Below are positions 1 to 8,204 of a DNA stretch of 64,000 nt, piece after piece. The notes beneath the pieces were generated by a model. The model was given only the letters and a program-made list of their open reading frames with translations, was not told the origin of the DNA and did not search any database. Origin of the DNA: Streptomyces sp. NBC_00568 (GTDB lineage: Bacteria > Actinomycetota > Actinomycetes > Streptomycetales > Streptomycetaceae). Within the stretch, counting starts at the first letter, position 1; every line of letters begins with the position of its first letter. The translations under genes and the position numbers were made by a program. The stretch is from NCBI RefSeq assembly GCF_026341855.1, contig NZ_JAPENW010000001.1:3029001-3093000 (forward strand), in the 5' to 3' direction.

Positions 1-1273
1 TCCAGCCGAGAAGGATGTCGCTGACGACCTGCATGCGCTTCTGCCCGAGGACGACACGGCGGCCCTCGTGGAAGACCTCGGGCATCTGGTGGCCGGCGGT
101 CGCGAGGTGCGGGAGGAGCGCCGAGGCGCGGGCCTCCTTGACCTGGAGGACGAGGGCTTCGCCGCGATGGTCCAGGAGCAGCACCACGTACGAGCGGGTG
201 CCGACGCTGCCGGTGCCGACGACCCGGAAGGCAACGTCGTGCACCGCGTAGCGGGCCAGCAGGGGGAGACGGTCCTCGGAGAGCGTCGTCAGATAGTGCT
301 CCAGGGACGCCGCGACCGCGGCCGCCTCGTGGTCGGGAACGCGGCGCAGCACGGGCGGCGCGTCCACGAACCGGCGGCCACCGCCCTCCACCGCCTCGGT
401 CGACCTGGCGGCGAACCGCCCGCTGGTGTTGGCCCGCGCCTTCTCGGAGACGCGCTCCAGCGTTCCGAGCAGATCATGGGCGTCGGTGTGCGAGACCAAC
501 TCCTCGTCGGCGATGGCGTTCCACGCGTCCAGCGCCGGCAGTCTGGCCAGCAGGCGCATGGTGCGGCGGTACGCGCCGACGGTGTCGTGCGCGGCGGCCC
601 GGCAGGTGTCCTCGTCCGCTCCGGCCTCCCGGCCCGCGAGCACGAGCGAGGTGGCGAGGCGCTTGAGGTCCCACTCCCAGGGGCCGTGCACCGTCTCGTC
701 GAAGTCGTTCAGATCGATGACCAGGCCGCCGCGGGCGTCTCCGTACAGGCCGAAGTTCGCCGCGTGCGCGTCACCGCAGATCTGGGCGCTGATGCCGGTC
801 ATGGGGGTGCGGGCGAGGTCGTACGCCATGAGGCCCGCGGAACCGCGCAGGAACGCGAACGGCGTGGCCGCCATCCTGCCGACCCTTATCGGGGTGAGCT
901 CCGCGAGCCTGCCCCGGTTGGACTCCTCGACCGCGGTCACGGCGTCCGGCCGGTCGGCGTCCGCCGTCAGTTCGGCGTGCGCTTCGCGCGGCACGCGCAG
1001 GCGCAGGGCCTTCCCCTGTTCCTTGGGCGAGCCTTTCACCGGCCAGGCGGCGAACCCCGGAACGGCGAATCCCCGGGACCCGAACGCCTCGGCGGCCGAC
1101 CGGCCCTCGGACGAAGACCGCACCTCGGACTCGAACCCGGCCCCGGGCCGCCGACCACCGACGTCCCGCAGCTGCTTCTCGGCCGACTCCACCGGACCGG
1201 CCTGCCCGGCCTGCCCGTTCGACGCCGCCAGGCGCTCCGCGCCCGCCGCACCCGCTGTACCGATCTCGGCCAT
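1..1273 (-). CDS. DUF2252 family protein (3' part missing at window edge)
   Basis: A leftward frame opens at an ATG with a strong GGGGGAGG ribosome site about 8 nt upstream and stays open for 424 codons to the window edge, so the C-terminus lies outside. Family hallmarks are visible: GDAHAANFG near residues 167-175, NDFDE near 189-193 and WDLKRL near 201-206. These resemble the phosphotransfer and metal-binding core of kinase-like aminoglycoside-phosphotransferase folds, which is why DUF2252 is thought to be kinase-like. The substrate is unknown. The first 80 residues are Gly/Ala/Ser-rich and probably disordered. A perfect DnaA-type box (TGTGGACAA) lies 75 bp upstream at 1348-1356. I am confident of the family, not of any function. 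Confidence 0.85.
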   Translation of the reverse strand, partial: MAEIGTAGAAGAERLAASNGQAGQAGPVESAEKQLRDVGGRRPGAGFESEVRSSSEGRSAAEAFGSRGFAVPGFAAWPVKGSPKEQGKALRLRVPREAHAELTADADRPDAVTAVEESNRGRLAELTPIRVGRMAATPFAFLRGSAGLMAYDLARTPMTGISAQICGDAHAANFGLYGDARGGLVIDLNDFDETVHGPWEWDLKRLATSLVLAGREAGADEDTCRAAAHDTVGAYRRTMRLLARLPALDAWNAIADEELVSHTDAHDLLGTLERVSEKARANTSGRFAARSTEAVEGGGRRFVDAPPVLRRVPDHEAAAVAASLEHYLTTLSEDRLPLLARYAVHDVAFRVVGTGSVGTRSYVVLLLDHRGEALVLQVKEARASALLPHLATAGHQMPEVFHEGRRVVLGQKRMQVVSDILLGW

Positions 1274-1484
1274 CACGACCGCCTCCCCCGCACACGAACA
1301 TCAACTCGTGCTGACCGTACAGCCGGTCGGGAAAACGCGTCAGACCCTGTGGACAACTGCACCGCCTCCGGAGAGAAAGCCGCATACGCAGCCGCGGACG
1401 GGACGTGAGGAGGTTCCACCGCCGGTGTCTCGGCACGGCCCGCGATGCGGTGCCACGAAAGGCTCAGGAGAGTTCGCCCCCGGG

Positions 1485-1880
1485 CTACTTCCGCAGCTGT
1501 CCCGGGCACGGTCCGCTCTCCGGCAGATACGTCTCCGCCCAGGAACCCAGCTCCTTGAGCGCGGGTTCCAGCGCGGCGCCCGCCTCTGTCAGCCGGTACG
1601 AAACCCGCAGCGGGGGACCCTCGTTGACCTCGCGCACGACCAGGCCGGCCGCACCGAGTTCGGTGAGCCGGTCCGAAAGCATCCGCTCGCTGATGCCGGG
1701 GATCGCTCGGCGCAGATCGGCGAAGTGGACGGGGTGCTGCATCAGAACCGCGACCACGAGACCCGTCCAGCGCTTTCCGAGCAGCGTGAAGACACGGGTC
1801 ATGCCGTCGTCGACCTTCTGGCACGGCCCCGCGTCGTGGCTTCCCGGTTCTGGCATGAGCCCAGGGTACTGCGTCCACAC
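1485..1880 (-). CDS. HxlR/YodB-type winged-helix transcriptional regulator
   Basis: A 131-residue HxlR-family DNA-binding protein. The winged helix covers about residues 25-110 and contains the family core LLGKRW and the recognition-helix stretch ERMLSDRLTEL. Cys20 sits just before the first helix and Cys125 near the C-terminus. Bacillus YodB has Cys in comparable places and senses quinones and diamide through thiol chemistry. It is divergent from an FMN azoreductase gene, the same pairing YodB controls in Bacillus, so I infer a redox-sensing repressor of that enzyme and of itself. The start shown is GTG. An ATG eight codons in (1856) is an alternative, and neither has a strong ribosome site. 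Confidence 0.88.
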   Translation of the reverse strand: MWTQYPGLMPEPGSHDAGPCQKVDDGMTRVFTLLGKRWTGLVVAVLMQHPVHFADLRRAIPGISERMLSDRLTELGAAGLVVREVNEGPPLRVSYRLTEAGAALEPALKELGSWAETYLPESGPCPGQLRK

Positions 1881-1897
1881 AAGGGGATGAAAAAAAG

Positions 1898-1922
1898 TAA
1901 GTAGCTGTGTTATCTCTAGTTA
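1898..1922. promoter_or_regulatory. Candidate HxlR operator (imperfect inverted repeat)
   Basis: The only AT-rich stretch of the HxlR/azoreductase intergenic region holds TAAGTAG and CTAGTTA separated by 11 bp. The arms pair at 6 of 7 positions. It lies 18 bp upstream of the HxlR start, where a repressor could block both divergent promoters. HxlR/YodB operators are typically AT-rich inverted repeats containing similar AAGTA-like arms. The role is inferred. Confidence 0.45.
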
Positions 1923-2120
1923 GGAACGAAAGAGAAGCCCTCGACAGGGCGGCTCCCCTTCGGCAGCCCTGCCGTCGACCCGTTTCAGCAGCCCCACCCG
2001 GGCTCGTCAGCACGAGCCCCGCGAGGACGGACTCCGCCCAAGAGCCCGTACGAGCTCCGCCCACGGCCCTCCCCGGGCCCGGCACCCCGCCCGATACATC
2101 CCGTTCGTCTGGAGATCCCC

Positions 2121-2774
2121 ATGGCCACCCTCCTTCACATCGACTCGTCCGTCTTCTCCGGCGGCGCCTCCACGTCCCGAACCGTGACGGACGCCTTCCG
2201 CTCGGCCTGGGAGGAGCAGCACCCCGACGGCACCGTCGTCTACCGCGACCTCGCCGAGCACCCTGTGCCGCACATCACCGCCGACGCCCACACCGCCGGT
2301 TTCGCCGCCCCGGACACGCACAGCCCCGAGCAGGCGGAGGCCTTCGCCGCGCGCGTGAAGCTCATCGAGGAACTGGAGAGCGCGGACGCCGTCCTGATCG
2401 GCGCCCCCATGTACAACTTCGCCATCCCCTCGACCCTCAAGGCGTGGCTGGACAACATCGTCCTCATTGGACGCACCGCCATGACCGAGGACTCGAAGAT
2501 CAAGGGCACCCCGGTCACCATCGTCGCGAGCCGCGGCGGCTCGTACGCGCCGGGCACTCCCCGCGAGGGACAGGAGTACGTGCAGAACTACCTGGAGGCC
2601 GTACTGCGCGACATGCTCGGCCTCGACGTCGACTTCATCGTCCCGGAGCTCACCATGGCCCCGCACAACCCGGCGATGACCGAGCTGGTCCCGCTCTTCG
2701 AGGCGTCCCGCAGCAAGGCCCTCGACGACGCGGCCACCAAGGCCAAGGAGGTCGCGGAGCGCCTCGCCGCGTAA
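2121..2774 (+). CDS. azoR: FMN-dependent NADH-azoreductase (quinone reductase)
   Basis: A 217-residue flavodoxin-fold enzyme of the AzoR/acyl-carrier-protein phosphodiesterase family. It reduces azo compounds and quinones by two electrons using NAD(P)H and FMN in the cytoplasm. Evidence: the FMN phosphate loop at the N-terminus (HIDSSVFSGGASTSR, residues 6-20), the central GAPMYNFAIPSTLKAWLD motif near residues 94-111, and TIVASRGGSYAPG near 133-145, all diagnostic of AzoR. Length is normal for the family. The start ATG follows the sequence CTGGAGATCCCC. It is divergent from a YodB-like HxlR regulator, which suggests induction by electrophiles or quinones. A perfect hairpin terminator follows. 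Confidence 0.93.
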   Translation: MATLLHIDSSVFSGGASTSRTVTDAFRSAWEEQHPDGTVVYRDLAEHPVPHITADAHTAGFAAPDTHSPEQAEAFAARVKLIEELESADAVLIGAPMYNFAIPSTLKAWLDNIVLIGRTAMTEDSKIKGTPVTIVASRGGSYAPGTPREGQEYVQNYLEAVLRDMLGLDVDFIVPELTMAPHNPAMTELVPLFEASRSKALDDAATKAKEVAERLAA

Positions 2775-2819
2775 CCACGACACCCGACCGCCGCCGCTCC
2801 GCCCGCCGGAGCCGGCCAC

Positions 2820-2859
2820 GGAGCCCCGCAGGGCCGACCGACTCGCCCTGCGGGGCTCC
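2820..2859 (+). terminator. Terminator hairpin after azoR
   Basis: A perfect 14-bp stem (GGAGCCCCGCAGGG and its complement) around a 12-nt loop starts 46 bp after the azoreductase stop. There is no U-tract, as is usual in Streptomyces. Confidence 0.8.
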
Positions 2860-2991
2860 GCCGCCTGAGAGCATCGTCACACTTCACCAGGGCCAAGGAC
2901 CGCCCCCGTCACGCCCGCACTCCCCGTCGCGCGACAAGGCGCGGGAACGCGCGACCACGCGGGGACGGCGCCGACTCGCCCCGGACAACGT

Positions 2992-3026
2992 GAAAGCCCC
3001 TCAGGTCGGAGACCTGAGGGGCTTTC
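2992..3026 (-). terminator. Terminator hairpin after tRNA-Leu
   Basis: A perfect 16-bp stem (GAAAGCCCCTCAGGTC and its complement) with a 3-nt loop begins immediately downstream of the tRNA-Leu 3' end on the minus strand. Confidence 0.85.
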
Positions 3027-3029
3027 AGC

Positions 3030-3116
3030 TGGTGCGCGAGGGGGGAGTTGAACCCCCACGCCCTTTCGGGCACTGGAACCTGAATCCAGCGCGTCTGCCT
3101 ATTCCGCCACCCGCGC
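3030..3116 (-). tRNA. tRNA-Leu (anticodon CAG)
   Basis: Minus-strand cloverleaf: acceptor GCGCGGG pairs with CTCGCGC (one G-U), discriminator A, and an encoded CCA tail. The anticodon stem CTGGA/TCCAG encloses a loop with CAG, which reads CUG codons. A long variable arm (GCCCGAAAGGGC) identifies a class II tRNA, as expected for leucine. CUG is the dominant leucine codon in high-GC genomes. Confidence 0.95.
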
Positions 3117-3692
3117 ATTGGGTGTGTCGTCCGTCTCCCACCGAGTGGTGCGAGCGCTTGCCGACATCCAGAAGATTAGCACGCGGTCAGGGGTGGAATC
3201 ACATCCCTTTCCTCCGCCCCCGGCACCCGGCATTCCCCGCCCGCGCACCCGGCATCCCCAGGCCCGCGCCCTTGCCCCGCCCGGGCCGACGGCCCGCTCG
3301 GCATCGGCCGCCGGGCCGGCCTTCTCCCTCACGGCACCCCGCGCGCATCACACGTCTCAGACAGAACCGGTTCACGTATCAACCTCGTACCGGTCCTGCG
3401 CATCTCCCCAGGAGCAGGACGGGCCGCACAGTCAGGTGCGGGACACTGGTCGCGGGGCGCCTCTACGATCCATGGCAGGAGTAGTGCCGGGAAGAGTTCG
3501 AAGAGGGCCCTCTCAGGGAACGTGCGGAGGGACTTCGGAAGGCAGTCGACAACCCGTCGACCGGGCCGACAGGGGGAACCAGCCGATTTCCCGACGCGTG
3601 GATACGATCAGTAAGCAGTACCAGCAAGGCCAGCAGGATCAGGTGGACGACAGCAAGCTGTACCAGGACGGCTACGCAGGAGGAGGTGCCCC
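3117..3692. other. Intergenic region upstream of the fhaA operon
   Basis: No gene is supported here. The left half is low-complexity Pro/Ala-type GC-rich sequence. The right half, about 3400-3692, should hold the promoter of the fhaA-pknB operon. Two TACGAT hexamers (about 3464 and 3603) resemble -10 elements, but I see no matching -35, so I do not call a promoter. Confidence 0.4.
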
Positions 3693-4535
3693 ATGGGAGT
3701 CCTGAAGAAGTTCGAGCAGCGTCTCGAAGGTCTGGTCAACGGCACCTTCGCCAAGGTGTTCAAGTCCGAGGTCCAGCCCGTGGAGATCGCCGGAGCGCTG
3801 CAGCGCGAGTGCGACAACAACGCCACGATCTGGAACCGCGACCGGACCGTCGTCCCGAACGACTTCATCGTCGAGCTGAGCACGCCGGACTTCGAGCGCC
3901 TCAGCCCCTACTCCGGCCAGCTCGGCGACGAGCTCGCGGGCATGGTCCGCGACTACGCCAAGCAGCAGCGCTACGCCTTCATGGGCCCCATCAAGGTCCA
4001 CCTGGAGAAGGCCGACGACCTCGACACCGGTCTGTACCGGGTGCGCAGCCGTACGCTCGCCTCCTCCACCAACCAGCAGTCCCCCGAGCGCGCCCCCGCG
4101 GGCCCTTCCCCCTCGGCTCCCCGCGGAGCCCAGGGTGGTTACGGCTACCCGCCGTCGGCCGCTCCCCCCATGCCGTCCGCGCCGCCGCCCGGCGGCCGTC
4201 CGGGCGCGGCACCCATGGGTGCCCGACCCCCGGCCGGCCCGGCGGCGGGTGGCCGTATGCGGCACTGGGTCGAGATCAATGGCGCACGCCACCAGATCTC
4301 CCGCCCGACGCTGGTGCTGGGCCGCAGCACCGAAGCCGACGTGCGGATCGACGACCCCGGCGTATCGCGCCGGCACTGTGAGATCCGGACCGGAACGCCC
4401 TCGACGATCCAGGATCTCGGGTCCACCAACGGCATCGTGGTGGACGGGCAGCACACCACCCGCGCTACGCTCCGCGACGGCTCGCGGATCGTCGTGGGCA
4501 GCACCACCATCATTTACCGGCAAGCCGAAGGGTGA
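3693..4535 (+). CDS. fhaA: FHA domain protein FhaA (DUF3662 + FHA)
   Basis: A 280-residue protein with an N-terminal DUF3662 domain (residues 1-120, beginning MGVLKKFEQRLEGLVNG), a Pro/Gly/Ala-rich linker (about 125-185) and a C-terminal FHA domain (about 187-275) carrying the phosphothreonine-binding signature GRS, SRRH and STNG. In Mycobacterium FhaA binds PknB-phosphorylated proteins, including the MurJ pseudokinase domain, to restrain lipid II flipping. It starts an operon with fhaB, pstP, rodA, pbpA and pknB. The start ATG has a very strong GGAGGAGG site. Cytoplasmic. The full domain match and the conserved operon make this secure. Confidence 0.95.
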   Translation: MGVLKKFEQRLEGLVNGTFAKVFKSEVQPVEIAGALQRECDNNATIWNRDRTVVPNDFIVELSTPDFERLSPYSGQLGDELAGMVRDYAKQQRYAFMGPIKVHLEKADDLDTGLYRVRSRTLASSTNQQSPERAPAGPSPSAPRGAQGGYGYPPSAAPPMPSAPPPGGRPGAAPMGARPPAGPAAGGRMRHWVEINGARHQISRPTLVLGRSTEADVRIDDPGVSRRHCEIRTGTPSTIQDLGSTNGIVVDGQHTTRATLRDGSRIVVGSTTIIYRQAEG

Positions 4536-4545
4536 AGCGGGGGCA

Positions 4546-5070
4546 ATGTCAGAGCTGACCCTCACGGTCATGCGGCTGGGTTTCCTGGCCGTACTGTGGC
4601 TGTTCGTGATCGTGGCCGTGCAGGTCATCCGCAGCGACCTGTTCGGAACGCGCGTCACACAGCGCGGCTCCCGCAGGGAGGCCGCGAGGCCTCAGCAGGC
4701 CGCGCGGCCTGCCGCGCCTCCGCAGCAGCGCCAGCAGCAGCCACCAGCCGGTGGCGGCGGCCGGCAGCGCCGCGGTGCCCCGTCCAAGCTGGTCGTCTCG
4801 GAGGGCACCCTCACGGGAACGACCGTCGCGCTCCAGGGCCAGACCATCACCCTGGGCCGCGCGCACGACAGCACCATCGTGCTGGACGACGACTACGCGT
4901 CCAGCAGGCATGCCAGGATCTACCCGGACCGGGACGGCCAGTGGATCGTCGAGGACCTCGGCTCCACCAATGGCACGTATCTCGACCGGAGCCGACTGAC
5001 GACTCCCACGCCCATTCCGCTGGGCGCGCCGATCCGCATCGGCAAGACCGTCATCGAGCTGCGGAAGTAG
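4546..5070 (+). CDS. fhaB: FHA domain membrane protein FhaB/FipA
   Basis: A 174-residue protein with one N-terminal transmembrane helix (about 8-28, LGFLAVLWLFVIVAVQVI), a Gln/Ala/Pro-rich linker (about 45-80), and a C-terminal FHA domain (about 84-174) with GRAHDS, SSRHARI and STNGTY. It is the counterpart of mycobacterial FhaB (FipA), a PknB-pathway reader linked to septal growth. The ATG lies 11 bp after the fhaA stop with a GAAGCGGGGG ribosome site, so the two are surely co-transcribed. The FHA core is complete, including the Arg, Ser, His and Asn residues that bind phosphothreonine. Confidence 0.94.
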   Translation: MSELTLTVMRLGFLAVLWLFVIVAVQVIRSDLFGTRVTQRGSRREAARPQQAARPAAPPQQRQQQPPAGGGGRQRRGAPSKLVVSEGTLTGTTVALQGQTITLGRAHDSTIVLDDDYASSRHARIYPDRDGQWIVEDLGSTNGTYLDRSRLTTPTPIPLGAPIRIGKTVIELRK

Positions 5071-5154
5071 TACGACAATGAGCGAGCGGAGCGAGCACGC
5101 AGCGGCGGTCCACACGACGGACCCCGGCGCGCTCCCGACCGGAGGGTGGGCACC

Positions 5155-6729
5155 GTGCGGATGTACCCGGAGCCGACGGGCGAGGTGCGCATGAGTCTGT
5201 CACTGCGCTTTGCCGCCGGATCGCACAAAGGCATGATCCGCGAGGGCAACGAGGACTCGGGCTACGCCGGTCCTCGCCTCCTCGCGATCGCCGACGGGAT
5301 GGGCGGGCAGGCGGCCGGTGAGGTCGCCAGCTCCGAGGTGATCTCCACCATCGTCGCGCTCGACGACGACGTACCCGGCTCCGACATCCTCACCTCGCTC
5401 GGCACCGCCGTGCAGCGTGCCAACGACCAGCTCCGGCTGATGGTCGAGGAGGACCCGCAGCTGGAGGGCATGGGCACCACGCTCACCGCCCTGCTGTGGA
5501 CCGGCCAGCGCCTCGGCCTCGTCCACGTCGGCGACTCCCGCGCCTATCTGCTGCGGGACGGCGTCCTGACGCAGATCACGCAGGACCACACCTGGGTGCA
5601 GCGCCTCGTCGACGAGGGGCGCATCACCGAGGAGGAAGCCACCACCCACCCGCAGCGCTCCCTGCTGATGCGCGCGCTGGGCAGCGGCGACCATGTCGAG
5701 CCCGACCTCTCGATCCGCGAAGTCCGCGCCGGCGACCGCTACCTGATCTGCTCCGACGGCCTCAGCGGCGTCGTCTCCCATCAGACGATGGAAGACACCC
5801 TCGCCAGCTACCAGGGCCCGCAGGAGACCGTGCAGGAGCTCATCCAGCTCGCGCTGCGCGGCGGCGGCCCGGACAACATCACCGTCATCGTGGCCGACGT
5901 CCTCGACATCGACTCCGGGGACACCCTCGCCGCACAGCTCTCCGACACCCCTGTGGTGGTCGGCGCGGTCGCCGAGAACCAGCTCCAGCTGCACGACAAC
6001 GGCGCCATGCAGACCCCTGCCGGCCGCGCCTCCGGTCTCGGCCGGCCCGTGCCCGGACAGGGCGGCGGCGAGTTCGGCCCGCCCGGCAGCGGCGACACCA
6101 CCGGCTATGTGTCCACCGGCGGCTTCGGCGACTACTCCGACGAGGACTTCGTCAAGCCGCGCACCGGGCGCAAGTGGCTGAAGAGATCCTTCTACATCGT
6201 CCTGACGCTCGCCGTCCTCGGCGGCGGCCTGTACGGCGGCTACCGCTGGACGCAGACGCAGTACTACGTCGGCACCAAGGGCGAACACATCGCGCTGTAC
6301 CGCGGCATCAGCCAGGACCTCGGCTGGGTCTCGCTCTCGAAGGTGGAGAAGGATCACCCCGAGATCGAACTCAAGTACCTGCCGCCGTATCAGCAGAACC
6401 AGGTCAAGGAGACGATCGCCGAAGGCGGCCTCTCCGACGCCAAGTCGAAGATCGACGAGCTCGCCGTGCAGGCCTCCGCGTGCAAGAAGGACGCCGCTCG
6501 CCGCGCCGCCGAGAGCGAGAACAACGCGAAGACCGGTGAGGGCGAGGCCGGTGGGACCACGGGAACCACAAAGACCTCCCTGACGTCCAAGGCCACGTCC
6601 ACCCCGAGCCCGACCCCGTCGAACTCGGCACCTTCGTCCTCCAAGTCCACGACCGCACCTACTCCCACACCCGGCCCCAGCCTCTCCGACGAGGAGCAGA
6701 AGCTGGTCTCGCTGTGCGGTAAGCAGTAA
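5155..6729 (+). CDS. pstP: PP2C-type Ser/Thr protein phosphatase PstP
   Basis: A membrane-anchored PPM/PP2C phosphatase that opposes PknB. The N-terminal 240 residues carry all metal-site motifs: GNEDS, ADGMGG, GDSRAYL, SDGLSGVV and GGPDNITVIV. A flexible Gly-rich juxtamembrane stretch follows, then one transmembrane helix (about residues 344-364, SFYIVLTLAVLGGGLYGGY) and an extracytoplasmic tail ending in a Ser/Thr/Pro-rich region. I chose the GTG at 5155 because GGAGGG lies 8 nt upstream. A GTG at 5146 and an ATG at 5194 in the same frame are alternatives. It sits between fhaB and rodA as in other actinobacteria. Confidence 0.95.
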   Translation: MRMYPEPTGEVRMSLSLRFAAGSHKGMIREGNEDSGYAGPRLLAIADGMGGQAAGEVASSEVISTIVALDDDVPGSDILTSLGTAVQRANDQLRLMVEEDPQLEGMGTTLTALLWTGQRLGLVHVGDSRAYLLRDGVLTQITQDHTWVQRLVDEGRITEEEATTHPQRSLLMRALGSGDHVEPDLSIREVRAGDRYLICSDGLSGVVSHQTMEDTLASYQGPQETVQELIQLALRGGGPDNITVIVADVLDIDSGDTLAAQLSDTPVVVGAVAENQLQLHDNGAMQTPAGRASGLGRPVPGQGGGEFGPPGSGDTTGYVSTGGFGDYSDEDFVKPRTGRKWLKRSFYIVLTLAVLGGGLYGGYRWTQTQYYVGTKGEHIALYRGISQDLGWVSLSKVEKDHPEIELKYLPPYQQNQVKETIAEGGLSDAKSKIDELAVQASACKKDAARRAAESENNAKTGEGEAGGTTGTTKTSLTSKATSTPSPTPSNSAPSSSKSTTAPTPTPGPSLSDEEQKLVSLCGKQ

Positions 6730-6755
6730 GAAGCCGTGAGGGGCCCTGTCACACG

Positions 6756-8204
6756 ATGAGCAGCAGTACGAACACGCCGACGCACCACACGTCCACGATC
6801 GGATCGATCGGCGCACCGAGCCGACGTAATACCGAGCTGGCCCTGCTGGTGTTCGCCGTCGTCATCCCGGTGTTCGCCTACGCCAACGTGGGCCTCGCCA
6901 TCGACGACGCGGTACCCGCCGGCCTCCTGAGTTACGGCCTGGGCCTCGGCCTGCTGGCCGGCGTCGCCCACCTCGCCGTACGGAAGTTCGCCCCGTACGC
7001 GGACCCGCTGCTGCTGCCGCTGGCCACGCTCCTCAACGGTCTCGGCCTGGTGGTCATCTGGCGGCTGGACCAGTCCAAGCTGCTCCAGTCGATCAACCAG
7101 GCGGGCAACGCGGCACCGCGCCAGCTGCTGTACACCGCGCTGGCCATCGGCCTGTTCGTCGTCGTGCTGGTCTTCCTCAAGGACCACCGCGTCCTGCAGC
7201 GCTACACCTACATCTCCATGGTCGGCGCCCTGGTCCTGCTGCTGCTCCCGCTGGTCCCGGGTCTCGGCGCCGACCTCACCTACGGCGCCAAGATCTGGAT
7301 CTCGGTCGCCGGATTCTCCATCCAGCCCGGTGAGTTCGCGAAGATCGTGCTGGCGGTCTTCTTCGCCGGCTACCTGATGGTGAAGCGGGACGCGCTGGCC
7401 CTCGCCAGCCGCCGCTTCATGGGCCTGTACCTGCCGCGCGGCCGCGACCTCGGCCCGATCATCGTCGTCTGGGCGATCTCGATCCTCATCCTGGTGTTCG
7501 AGACCGACCTCGGTACGTCGCTGCTGTTCTTCGGAATGTTCGTCATCATGCTGTACGTCGCCACCGAGCGGACCAGCTGGATCGTCTTCGGTCTGATGAT
7601 GTCCGCGGCCGGCGCCGTCGGTGTGGCCAGCTTCGAACCGCACGTCCAGACCCGTGTGCAGGCCTGGCTCGACCCGATGCGCGAGTACACGCTCAGCCAG
7701 GCCGGGGTCCAGGACGGTGTTATCCACTCCGAGCAGGCCATGCAGGCACTGTGGGCGTTCGGCTCCGGCGGCACCCTCGGTACCGGCCTCGGCCAGGGCC
7801 ACTCCGAGCTCATCCGCTTCGCCGCCAACTCCGACTTCATCCTCGCCACGTTCGGCGAGGAACTGGGCCTCGCCGGAGTCATGGCGATCCTGGTGCTCTA
7901 CGGCCTGATCGTCGAGCGCGGCATCCGCACGGCCCTCGCGGCCCGCGATCCCTTCGGCAAGCTGCTCGCCGTAGGCCTCTCCGGCGCCTTCGCGCTCCAG
8001 GTCTTCGTGGTCGCCGGTGGCGTCATGGGCCTGATCCCGCTGACCGGTATGACCATGCCGTTCCTGGCGTCCGGCGGTTCCTCCGTCATCGCCAACTGGG
8101 CCCTGATCGCCATCCTGATCCGCATCAGCGACACCGCACGCCGGCCGGCCCCGGCGCCCGCCCCGAACCCCGACGCCGAGATGACCCAGGTGGTCCGCCC
8201 GTGA
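6756..8204 (+). CDS. rodA: SEDS-family peptidoglycan glycosyltransferase (RodA/FtsW-like)
   Basis: A 482-residue polytopic membrane protein of the shape-elongation-division-sporulation family, about 10-12 transmembrane segments. It polymerises lipid II into glycan strands together with a class B PBP, here encoded by the next, overlapping gene. Conserved family stretches include the IQPGEFAKI region, the ETDLGTSLL motif, and the C-terminal MPFLASGGSSVIANW. Position in the operon matches rodA of Mycobacterium. FtsW proper normally lies in the dcw cluster, so I favour a RodA-type or auxiliary (sporulation) role. It ends in a GTGA overlap with pbpA. Confidence 0.93.
   Translation: MSSSTNTPTHHTSTIGSIGAPSRRNTELALLVFAVVIPVFAYANVGLAIDDAVPAGLLSYGLGLGLLAGVAHLAVRKFAPYADPLLLPLATLLNGLGLVVIWRLDQSKLLQSINQAGNAAPRQLLYTALAIGLFVVVLVFLKDHRVLQRYTYISMVGALVLLLLPLVPGLGADLTYGAKIWISVAGFSIQPGEFAKIVLAVFFAGYLMVKRDALALASRRFMGLYLPRGRDLGPIIVVWAISILILVFETDLGTSLLFFGMFVIMLYVATERTSWIVFGLMMSAAGAVGVASFEPHVQTRVQAWLDPMREYTLSQAGVQDGVIHSEQAMQALWAFGSGGTLGTGLGQGHSELIRFAANSDFILATFGEELGLAGVMAILVLYGLIVERGIRTALAARDPFGKLLAVGLSGAFALQVFVVAGGVMGLIPLTGMTMPFLASGGSSVIANWALIAILIRISDTARRPAPAPAPNPDAEMTQVVRP

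Noticed and set aside
68..1408. Long rightward open frame over the DUF2252 gene
   Set aside because: It is the antisense shadow of the leftward DUF2252 frame; the translation is Arg/Gly-rich with no family motif, while the leftward frame has clear conserved motifs and a ribosome site.
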